Below, piece after piece: positions 41,411-47,569 of a stretch of DNA of 47,569 bases (positions are counted from its first letter, which is position 1; every line of letters begins with the position of its first letter). A program made the position numbers and the translations under genes. The notes under the pieces were generated by a model that was given only the letters and a program-made list of their open reading frames with translations, made no database searches and had not been told where the DNA came from. The stretch lies in contig DYYG01000062.1 of NCBI GenBank assembly GCA_020741775.1, positions 1-47,569 on the forward strand, in the 5' to 3' direction. The DNA is from Methylorubrum populi (GTDB taxonomy: Bacteria > Pseudomonadota > Alphaproteobacteria > Rhizobiales > Beijerinckiaceae).

Positions 41411-41950
41411 TCAGGCGGCTGCCTTGCGCCGTCCGCCGGTCTTGCGGCCCTCGCCATTGGCGCTGCCCTTACGGCGCGGGTCTGCCGCAGCCTCGGTCAC
41501 CACCTCGTCCGCCGGCTCGGCCGCCTTCGACGAAGGCTTGCGGCGCTGCTGGCCGAGGCCGAGATCCTTGGCCAGCGCCGAGCGCGCCGCCGAATAGTTC
41601 GCCGACACCGTCGGATAATCGGCGGGCAGGCCGTAGCGACGGCGATAGCCCTCGATGTCCAAGCCGTGCGTGGTGAGGTGGCGCTTCAGCGTCTTGTACG
41701 GCTTCCCGTCGATGAAGGAAATCAGCGCATCGGGCGTGATCGACTTCTTGATCTGAGCCGGCGTGGCCCGCTCGACTTCTTCCTCCTCGGCCGCCTGAGG
41801 CGCCGAAAGGCTGACGAGGGCAGCGTAGACCTGGGTGATCAGGGCCGGGAGTTCAGCCGACGGAAGCGAGTTGTTCGAGACATAGGCCGAAACGAGATCG
41901 GCGGCGAGTTCAATACGATCGAGTTGTGGAACCTGGCTGCTTTCCGACAT
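41411..41950 (-). CDS. mucR: MucR/Ros-family transcriptional regulator lacking the zinc cysteine
   Basis: Alphaproteobacterial DNA-binding protein of the Ros/MucR family, which silences or tunes envelope, motility and cell-cycle genes by binding AT-rich sites. In 179 residues, the N-terminal region (about 1-60) is the oligomerisation part. The conserved domain holds TLKRHLTTHGLDIEGYRRRYGLPADYP and SANYSAARSALAKDLGLGQ. Canonical members have Cys in ICLxDGK; here it reads ISFIDGK, so that zinc ligand is missing. Some rhizobial homologues fold without zinc. The C-terminal 45 residues are Lys/Arg-rich. The ATG at 41950 follows AGGATTTTTAG. The upstream DNA is AT-rich, which suits autoregulation. 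Confidence 0.9.
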   Translation of the reverse strand: MSESSQVPQLDRIELAADLVSAYVSNNSLPSAELPALITQVYAALVSLSAPQAAEEEEVERATPAQIKKSITPDALISFIDGKPYKTLKRHLTTHGLDIEGYRRRYGLPADYPTVSANYSAARSALAKDLGLGQQRRKPSSKAAEPADEVVTEAAADPRRKGSANGEGRKTGGRRKAAA

Positions 41951-42352
41951 TCTAAAAATCCTGATTGGCCCCTCGAATTGATGAGCTAAAAGAATGAGGG
42001 AAAGTTTCAAGTCCGTTTCTGCCGCATTCCGTTCAATCTGACTGAAAAACCGAGAAAAGGGCCTCGTTATGCTCATATTTCGACGGATCAGCTCATGTCA
42101 GGGCGCGTCTCCGCTGTGCTCAGGACGGCTCATGCAAGCTGAGGTTTGAAAAAGGAGGTGGCGTGACGCGGATGATTCGCGCCGCTCAACAAAATGTGAG
42201 TTTAAGTTTGGATGAGTCCGAGAAACCCTGACAGGTCTCGTCGGCTCGGGGCTGATTTCGACAGGTCGCATGTCGCGCCGGCTCTGGATCCAGCCTGGCG
42301 GAGAGGCGATCATTCACGCCGTTGCGAGGAGTTGCGGAGCGAGGTGCCGCTT
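41951..42352. other. AT-rich region upstream of mucR
   Basis: The first 130 bp (about 41950-42080) are clearly less GC-rich than the rest of the window, with several A/T runs such as CTGAAAAACCGAGAAAAG. MucR proteins bind AT-rich DNA and often repress themselves, so this is a likely mucR promoter and autoregulatory region. No other gene is supported here. Confidence 0.5.
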
Positions 42353-42769
42353 CTACAGGCCGGGTCGGGCCGCTTCGGGGGATTTGCTTGCCGCGGCGGG
42401 GCGACGTTGCGCACGCCGTGCTCCGGTTTCCGGCAGCACGCAGCGATAGACCACCGCGTCGGGCGGTCCGAGGGTGGCATGGAGCGGAACCGTGACGGTA
42501 TCGCCGGAGAAGCGCCAGTTGCGGGTGCCGCGATCCCAGTAGAGCCAGACCGTGGTGTCGTGGCCCTTCACGTCGAAGATCGCGGCCTTCTTCGACATCG
42601 CCCGGAGCGTGCGCGGTTCGTACAAGCCCTTGCGGCGATAGGCGGCCTGGGAGGCTGCATCCTGGCGGTCGACGAAGGTGTTCTGAACGATCTGCAGCGT
42701 CGCTCCGGGCTTGCGAAGAAACTTCTTGAAATCGCTCAAGGACCGCAAGACCACGGGCATGGCATCCAT
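42353..42769 (-). CDS. Unknown small basic protein
   Basis: No family recognised. From the ATG at 42769 the product has 138 residues, begins MDAMPVVLRSLSDFKKFLRK, is moderately basic, and has no membrane segment or signal peptide. The middle (about 70-115), with TTVWLYWDRGTRNWRFSGD, looks like a small folded domain with a WLYWD core. The C-terminus is Arg/Ala-rich and probably disordered. A TTG at 42793 with AGGA just before it would add eight residues. The coding potential is supported by the ordered mix of residues, but this remains a modest-confidence gene. Confidence 0.6.
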   Translation of the reverse strand: MDAMPVVLRSLSDFKKFLRKPGATLQIVQNTFVDRQDAASQAAYRRKGLYEPRTLRAMSKKAAIFDVKGHDTTVWLYWDRGTRNWRFSGDTVTVPLHATLGPPDAVVYRCVLPETGARRAQRRPAAASKSPEAARPGL

Positions 42770-42867
42770 CCAGTCTTCAAGTCGCGGACTCAATCCTGCC
42801 TTGTGCGTTGCACCTTAGTGTCAGCCAGATGACGGTTGTTGCTGCTGCTGAAAGGGGGAATCGGGCG

Positions 42868-42897
42868 GTATCCACCGGAAAGGGCGTCTATCCACAG
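42868..42897. promoter_or_regulatory. Pair of DnaA-box-like sequences
   Basis: GTATCCACC (42868-42876) and CTATCCACA (42888-42896) each lie close to the DnaA-box consensus TTATCCACA, 11 bp apart, upstream of the CoxE-like gene. The match is partial and could be chance; no origin-like AT-rich region is nearby. Confidence 0.2.
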
Positions 42898-43019
42898 GAC
42901 TCCTGACCGAACCCGCAGCGGCCAGGCTCGGCCGTTTGTGTTGGGAGCGCGACCAGGGCGGCCGGCCCACGCTCTGGAGGCGGCTTGACCCACCGGCCCG
43001 GCTGGGGCGTTCTGAGCCG

Positions 43020-44195
43020 ATGCTGCTTCAGTTCTTCACCGGCCTGCGCGACGCCCGGGTGCCGGTTTCCTTGCGCGAATATCTCACCCTGCTTCAGGCG
43101 ATGGAGAGCGACCTCGCGGGCAAGCGGGTGGAGGAGTTCTACTTCCTTGCCCGCACCGTCCTGGTGAAGGACGAGTCCAACCTCGACCGGTTCGACCGGG
43201 TGTTCGCTTCCGTGTTCAAGGGCCTCGAAACCTTGGGCGAAGCGGTCGAACCTGCGGCGATCCCCGAGGAATGGCTGCGCAAGCTCGCCGAGAAATATCT
43301 GACCGATGAGGAGAAGGCCGAGTTGAAGGCGCTCGGCTGGGACAAGCTGTTCGAGACCTTGAAGCAGCGCCTTGCCGAGCAGAAGGAGCGCCACCAGGGC
43401 GGCTCCAAATGGATTGGCACGGGAGGCACCTCACCCTTCGGTGCCTATGGCTACAACCCCGAGGGCATCCGCATCGGCCAGGACGGCAACCGCAATTTCC
43501 GCGCGGTGAAGGTGTGGGACCGCCGCGAGTTCAAGGATCTCGACGATTCCCGCGAACTCGGCACCCGCTCTATGCGGGTGGCGCTGCGGCGCCTGCGCCG
43601 CTTCGCCCGGACGGGAGCGGCCGACGAGCTCGACCTCGACGGCACCATCCGCGAGAGCGCGCGCCAGGGCTTCATCGACGTGAAGCTGCGCCCGGAGCGC
43701 CGCAATGCCGTGAAGGTGCTGCTGTTCCTCGATGTCGGCGGCTCGATGGACTGGCACGTGGAACTCGCCGAGGAGCTGTTCTCAGCCGCGCGCTCCGAGT
43801 TCAAGCACTTCGCGCATTTCTACTTCCACAACTGCCCCTACGAGGCCGTCTGGACCGAGAACCGCCGCCGCCACGACGAGCGCATTCCGCTCCTCGACGT
43901 GATCCGCACCTATCCGTCCGATTACCGGGTGGTGTTCGTGGGCGATGCCTCGATGAGCCCCTACGAAATCGCGCATCCCGGCGGCTCGGTCGAGCACTGG
44001 AACGAGGAGGCCGGCGAGGTCTGGCTCGGGCGCGTGCTCGACCATTTCGCGAAGGCCGTCTGGCTGAATCCGATCCCGGCCGAGCACTGGGCCTATACGC
44101 CCTCGATCGGCATGGTCCGCCGGATCTTTTCGCAGCGGATGTTCCCGCTGAGCCTCGAAGGGCTCGACGGGGCGATGCGGGCGCTGCTGCGATAG
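43020..44195 (+). CDS. CoxE-like VWA-domain protein
   Basis: Cytosolic protein of 391 residues in the CoxE/YeaD-like VWA family. The N-terminal helical part (LLQFFTGLRDARVPVSLREY) is characteristic, and the von Willebrand A domain covers about 225-390. The MIDAS metal motif normally DxSxS reads LFLDVGGSMDW (D238), with Gly for the first Ser. The second ASP/Thr ligand region is VVFVGDASMSPYEIAHPGGS. CoxE proteins normally work with a MoxR-type AAA ATPase that loads metals or remodels complexes; none is next to this gene. The ATG at 43020 marks the conserved start; an in-frame start at 42936 adds only low-complexity residues. Confidence 0.85.
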   Translation: MLLQFFTGLRDARVPVSLREYLTLLQAMESDLAGKRVEEFYFLARTVLVKDESNLDRFDRVFASVFKGLETLGEAVEPAAIPEEWLRKLAEKYLTDEEKAELKALGWDKLFETLKQRLAEQKERHQGGSKWIGTGGTSPFGAYGYNPEGIRIGQDGNRNFRAVKVWDRREFKDLDDSRELGTRSMRVALRRLRRFARTGAADELDLDGTIRESARQGFIDVKLRPERRNAVKVLLFLDVGGSMDWHVELAEELFSAARSEFKHFAHFYFHNCPYEAVWTENRRRHDERIPLLDVIRTYPSDYRVVFVGDASMSPYEIAHPGGSVEHWNEEAGEVWLGRVLDHFAKAVWLNPIPAEHWAYTPSIGMVRRIFSQRMFPLSLEGLDGAMRALLR

Positions 44196-44225
44196 GGCGT
44201 CATCGTCCGCTTCGGGGCGCCCCAC

Positions 44226-44256
44226 GCCGTCCCCGCGCGAGGAGGCGAGGGACGGC
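44226..44256. terminator. Stem-loop between convergent CoxE-like and ferredoxin genes
   Basis: GCCGTCCC pairs with GGGACGGC (8 bp) around a 15-nt loop. It is located between converging genes, 30 bp after the CoxE stop. No T-run is present, so its terminator role is inferred from position. Confidence 0.4.
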
Positions 44257-44272
44257 CGGAACGCGCAAACGA

Positions 44273-44593
44273 TCAGCCCTGGCGGGCCGGGGTCGTCACG
44301 GTGAGGCCGTCGAGTTCGGGCGTCACGCGGATCTGGCAGCACAGGCGCGAGGTCGCGCGCACATCCGAGGCGAAGTCGAGCATGTCCTGCTCCATCGGCT
44401 CGGCCGGGCCGACCTTGTCGGCCCATTCGGCGTCCACGTAGACGTGGCAGGTGGCGCAAGCGCAGGCACCGCCGCACTCGGCATCGATTCCCGGAACGTT
44501 GTTGCGGATCGCCGTCTCCATGACGGTCGAGCCGACCTCGCCGTCGATCGTGCGGGCCGTGCCGGCGTGATCGACGAAGGTGATCTTGGGCAT
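44273..44593 (-). CDS. Adrenodoxin-type [2Fe-2S] ferredoxin (ferredoxin VI)
   Basis: Small electron carrier of 106 residues closely resembling Rhodobacter ferredoxin VI. Cluster ligands are C40, C46, C49 in ECGGACACATCHVYVD and C86 in SRLCCQIRV. The N-terminus MPKITFVDHAGTARTIDGEV is typical. Such ferredoxins serve iron-sulfur cluster assembly or cytochrome P450/oxygenase partners; none is beside this gene. The ATG at 44593 has GGAG upstream. It converges with the CoxE-like gene and lies 180 bp downstream of hpt on the same strand. Confidence 0.95.
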   Translation of the reverse strand: MPKITFVDHAGTARTIDGEVGSTVMETAIRNNVPGIDAECGGACACATCHVYVDAEWADKVGPAEPMEQDMLDFASDVRATSRLCCQIRVTPELDGLTVTTPARQG

Positions 44594-44774
44594 ACCTTGC
44601 TCCGGGACGTGTCAGCGTCCGCCTGCGATCCTTCGAGGGGCGGCGTGGCGCCTGCTTGCGGGCGGGAGCGTCAGAATGCAAGCGGGGAACGGGCGCTTTT
44701 CCGTCGCGCCCGGATCATCCGGCTCTCCCCGCCTGCGCCGGGCTTCCCCGGAACCGGGGAATCCTTCCCTCCCC

Positions 44775-45170
44775 TCACCCTGCCGGCTCGATGCCGGCCA
44801 GGATCGCGCATGTCTCGGTGACGAGCGCACATGTCTCGGCGACGGCCTGCCCCAGGGCCGGGAGCGGCGTCTCGGTGCCCGTCCGCAATCCCGTCTCGAC
44901 GGCGGCGCTGGCCGCGGCCACCCGCATTGCCCCGACCCCGAGGGCGGCCCCCTTGAGGGTATGGGCGAGGTCGGCCCGCTCCTGCGCCGGCCGGCTCTCC
45001 TCCGAGAGGGGCGGCATCAGGCGGCGGCACTGGTCCTCGAACAGGGACAGGACCTCCCGGGCGAGAGCGGTGTCGCCGAAGGTCTGCGCGTCGAGATGCG
45101 CTTGGTCGAGCAGGGGCGCGGCCTCGTCGAGGGCCGGCCGGGCGGCCGGGTTCGGGCTTAGGGAATCCAT
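44775..45170 (-). CDS. Hpt (histidine phosphotransfer) domain protein
   Basis: Single-domain phosphorelay protein. From the ATG at 45170 it has 131 residues; the Hpt helix reads LAHTLKGAALGVGAM with phospho-accepting H70. Flanking amphipathic helices complete a four-helix bundle. It has no kinase domain, so it must take phosphate from a hybrid kinase and pass it to a response regulator. GAAGGAC precedes the ATG closely; an ATG at 45206 adds 12 residues without a ribosome site. It is divergent from the growth-pole-like gene, sharing about 320 bp of upstream DNA. Confidence 0.85.
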   Translation of the reverse strand: MDSLSPNPAARPALDEAAPLLDQAHLDAQTFGDTALAREVLSLFEDQCRRLMPPLSEESRPAQERADLAHTLKGAALGVGAMRVAAASAAVETGLRTGTETPLPALGQAVAETCALVTETCAILAGIEPAG

Positions 45171-45230
45171 GTCCTTCGATCCGGTCGCGGTCGGTGGGGT
45201 CGGCATTTAGAGGGGGCTGGGGCGAGGTGC

Positions 45231-45256
45231 CTGTGGGCGACCGCCTCTATCCACAG
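45231..45256. promoter_or_regulatory. Interrupted palindrome upstream of hpt
   Basis: CTGTGG and CCACAG form outer arms, with an inner GGCG-AC-CGCC partial palindrome, giving a compact hairpin or operator-like element 61 bp from the hpt start. The right arm overlaps CTATCCACAG, a sequence also found at 42888-42897. Confidence 0.35.
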
Positions 45257-45337
45257 CCGAGGGCCGATGCGGACGTACCCGTTTAGGCCTGGGCGCGTCA
45301 GAACTTAAAGCGGGTGCCCGCCGCCGGGACCCGGTTT

Positions 45338-45356
45338 GGTAACCATTCCGTTAAGG
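45338..45356. promoter_or_regulatory. CtrA-like site in the hpt/gpr divergent region
   Basis: GGTAACCATTCCGTTAAGG combines TAACCAT with a second TTAA, close to the CtrA arrangement TTAA-N7-TTAA but with N8 spacing and one mismatch. It lies 138 bp upstream of the coiled-coil gene. CtrA control would fit a polar-growth protein, but binding is only inferred. Confidence 0.3.
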
Positions 45357-45493
45357 TTTCTTGGGTGCGCCGGACCGATCGGGTATTCGGCGTGTGACCC
45401 GAGGGACTAAAGTCACCCGGTAAACGGGTAAATCCGTCTCCGCTCCGGAGGGCTCGCGCTCCGCGGCGGACGGCGATGCGTACGAGGCGTTGC

Positions 45494-47569
45494 ATGGCCA
45501 CCGAGAAGAAGCTGAAGGATCCGGCGGAGGCCGCCCTCTCCGCGATCGAGCAGGCTTTGAATCTGGACATTCCGGCCCCGGGCGATTCCGCCCGGGTCGA
45601 GCCGCGCCTGCCCGATGTCGGCGACGGCGATCCGCTGGCCGATCCCTTCGCGGCCTCCCTGGCCGAGGCGGGCGGGCGTCGCATCCCCCATCTCGACATC
45701 GACCCGGTCGCCTCGGAAGTGCCGCCGCCGGAGCGCGGACGCTCCCGCCGCGAGGGCGGCCTGCTGCCGCCGGACCGCTCGCTGGTGGCCAACGACGACC
45801 GCCAGAACATCGGCATCCTGCAGCAGACCCTGCGCGTCCGCCCGTCGCGCAAGCCCTATCTCTTCGCCGCCATCGCCTCCTTCCTCTGGCTCAATGGCTT
45901 GGTGGCGCTTGCCTGGAATCAGTCCGGCGGCGACCTCAAATCCTTCATCACCGGGCTCACCGCCCTCCAGACGGCGGTGGTCGCGGCCGCCATTGCCGGC
46001 CCGATCGTGCTGTTCCTCATCACCGCGATGCTGGCCGTGCGCGCCCACGAGATGCGCCTCGTCGCCCGTGCCGTCGGTGAGGTGGCGATCCGCCTGGCCG
46101 AGCCGGAAAGCTTCTCGACCGATGCGGTGCTGACCATGTCGCAGACCGTCCGCCGCGAGGTCGCCGCCGTCGGCGACGGCGTGGAGCGGGCGCTGGCCCG
46201 CGCCGGCGAGCTGGAAACCCTGGTGCGCGGCGAGATCTCGACCCTGGAGCGGGCCTATTCCGACAACGAGATCCGCATCCGCAGCCTCGTCGACGAGCTG
46301 ATCGCCCAGCGGGAATCCATCGTCGCCAATGCCGACCGGGTGCGCGGGGCGATCACCGGCTCGCACGAGAACCTGTCGAGCGAGCTGGACGGCGCGGCCG
46401 AGCGGATCGTCGCGGCGATCAACGGCGCCGGCGAGCGGGTGACCGGGGCCCTCGATGCCCGCGGCAATGAGATCACGGCCGCCCTGGGCGAGGTCGGCGA
46501 GCGGGTGGTCGGCAGCGTCTCGACCCGGGGCGACGACCTGATCCGCCAGCTCAACGCCACCAGCGAGGGCGTGCGCGGCGGCCTCGAAGAGATCGGCAGC
46601 ACTCTGACCGTAACGCTGCAGCAGCGCGCCGACGAGGTGACCCAGGCCTTCGAGCGCACGGGCGGGGCCCTGACCCGGACGCTGGCTGACAATGCCGGCT
46701 CGGTCGCGCAGTCGCTGTCGGAGACCGGCAGCAGCCTGATCGAGGCCCTCGACCGCCAGGGGCAGTCGGTGCGCGAGACGTTCGAGCGCTCGACCCGGAG
46801 CCTGGAGGAGACCTTCCTGTCCCGCGGTGGCGAGCTGACCGAGCGCTTCGCCCAGACCGGCGGCGAGATCACCGCCCGCTTCGCCCAGACCGGCGAGGGA
46901 CTGAGCCGTCATTTCGCCGAGACCGGCACGGCGATTGCCGAGGATATCGCCGCCCGCGGCGCCTCCCTGCGCACCGAGATCGAGGCCGCCGGCACCGGCG
47001 TTTCCGAGCTGATCGAAGGGCGCGGGCGCGACGCGCAGGCCGCCCTGGCGCTGGCCGCCGGCAGCGTCGCCGACGACTTCTCGACCCGGATGGACCGCGT
47101 CCGCGACGCGTTCCTGGCCTCCGCCACCCGGGCCGCCGAGACCATGGATGGCCGGGGCCTCGAACTCGCCGGCCGGATCGAGGCGGCGGCGGCCCGCGTC
47201 GACGATGCCATCTCCGTGCAGGGCGGTGCCCTCGCCGCCCAGCTCGATGCGACGGGCGAGCGTGTCGTGGACCTGATGACGGATCGCGCGGCGCAGGCGA
47301 CGACGAGCGTCGAGCAGGCGCTGGCCGGGCTCGGCAGCGGATTCGCGGCGCATGCTGCCGGCACCGCCGAGAGCCTGCGCGAGACGGTGGCGCGCCTCGC
47401 CGCGGAGCTCGAAGCTCGGACCGGCACCACTCATGACCGCATCCGTCACGGCACCGAGGCCGCGACGGCGGCCGTCGTCGCCAGTGTCGAGGAGGCCGAG
47501 GGCCGTCTGCGCGCGGCGGCGGACGCCATGCGCGGCGTCCTGTCCGACCGTACCGCCGAATCCGCCGCG
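45494..47569 (+). CDS. Large membrane-anchored coiled-coil protein, growth pole ring (GPR)-like (runs off window)
   Basis: The open frame runs from the ATG at 45494 to the end of the window without a stop, 692 codons so far. The N-terminal 115 residues are acidic/Pro-rich and include LVANDDRQNIGILQQTLRVR. Two membrane helices follow (about 122-141, 160-182). Then comes a very long helical region with apolipoprotein-like repeats, e.g. RFAQTGGEITARFAQTGEGL and SRHFAETGTAIAEDIAARG. This plan matches the Rhizobiales growth pole ring protein (over 2000 residues in Agrobacterium), which organises polar growth. Similarity is by architecture, so other large coiled-coil proteins remain possible. Confidence 0.7.
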   Translation, partial: MATEKKLKDPAEAALSAIEQALNLDIPAPGDSARVEPRLPDVGDGDPLADPFAASLAEAGGRRIPHLDIDPVASEVPPPERGRSRREGGLLPPDRSLVANDDRQNIGILQQTLRVRPSRKPYLFAAIASFLWLNGLVALAWNQSGGDLKSFITGLTALQTAVVAAAIAGPIVLFLITAMLAVRAHEMRLVARAVGEVAIRLAEPESFSTDAVLTMSQTVRREVAAVGDGVERALARAGELETLVRGEISTLERAYSDNEIRIRSLVDELIAQRESIVANADRVRGAITGSHENLSSELDGAAERIVAAINGAGERVTGALDARGNEITAALGEVGERVVGSVSTRGDDLIRQLNATSEGVRGGLEEIGSTLTVTLQQRADEVTQAFERTGGALTRTLADNAGSVAQSLSETGSSLIEALDRQGQSVRETFERSTRSLEETFLSRGGELTERFAQTGGEITARFAQTGEGLSRHFAETGTAIAEDIAARGASLRTEIEAAGTGVSELIEGRGRDAQAALALAAGSVADDFSTRMDRVRDAFLASATRAAETMDGRGLELAGRIEAAAARVDDAISVQGGALAAQLDATGERVVDLMTDRAAQATTSVEQALAGLGSGFAAHAAGTAESLRETVARLAAELEARTGTTHDRIRHGTEAATAAVVASVEEAEGRLRAAADAMRGVLSDRTAESAA

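Noticed and set aside
1..47569. Mobile elements, prophage, CRISPR arrays, tRNA or rRNA genes
   Set aside because: No transposase-like protein, regularly spaced repeat, tRNA-like cloverleaf end or rRNA segment was seen on reading both strands.

Overview
The window is GC-rich DNA (about 70% by eye) with dense genes, many GTG starts and long spurious open frames on the opposite strand. Gene content points to an alphaproteobacterium of the Rhizobiales, most likely Methylobacterium/Methylorubrum: an adrenodoxin-type ferredoxin VI, a MucR/Ros regulator, an EcfG-type sigma factor, the addBA-trxA-folC-accD-trpA neighbourhood, a PQQ-type soluble sugar dehydrogenase and a growth-pole-ring-like coiled-coil protein. 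No IS element, prophage, CRISPR array, tRNA or rRNA was seen. The window reads as ordinary chromosome with a few unusual proteins.

Layout. 1-2761 (minus): start of ahcY with a SahR-like operator, then an acyl-CoA synthetase and a nitroreductase. 2905-5894: a crotonase lacking both catalytic glutamates, an EEP-family phosphodiesterase, and a cardiolipin synthase whose 3' end overlaps the EEP gene tail to tail. 6324-12886: addB and addA, translationally coupled. 12948-15916: quinoprotein sugar dehydrogenase, trxA and an Omp25-like porin, with near-identical hairpin terminators for trxA and the porin. 16179-19501 (minus): folC, accD, trpA. 19671-21078 (minus): nudC and a HIT protein. 21308-25208: HD-GYP response regulator, DbpA-type RNA helicase, proline-rich membrane protein. 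25661-30281: NarL-type histidine kinase, response regulator and tenA packed within 10 bp of each other, then an amino-acid permease.

30360-38928 holds an MBL hydrolase, a YafK/DpaA-type L,D-transpeptidase-fold protein, and a very degenerate ABC-exporter-like protein. Divergent from these are two overlapping genes: a fusion of ActC-like (NrfD family) and ActD-like (DUF3341) domains, and an ActF-like protein. These resemble the membrane core of alternative complex III, but none of its redox subunits (ActA, ActB, ActE) is encoded in the window. This is the strongest candidate for an undescribed system here.

39075-45206: a class II glutamine amidotransferase, a sigma factor that appears to be a NepR-EcfG fusion (anti-sigma and sigma in one chain), a MucR protein lacking its zinc cysteine, an unknown small protein, a CoxE-like VWA protein without its usual MoxR partner, ferredoxin VI and an Hpt phosphotransfer protein. 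45494 to the end is the first 692 codons of a large membrane-anchored coiled-coil protein resembling the growth pole ring protein. Its upstream region, shared with hpt, carries a CtrA-like motif.

Functionally the window mixes housekeeping (methyl cycle, recombination, folate, lipid and tryptophan synthesis) with envelope and stress-signalling genes. All family calls come from reading motifs by eye; no search was run.
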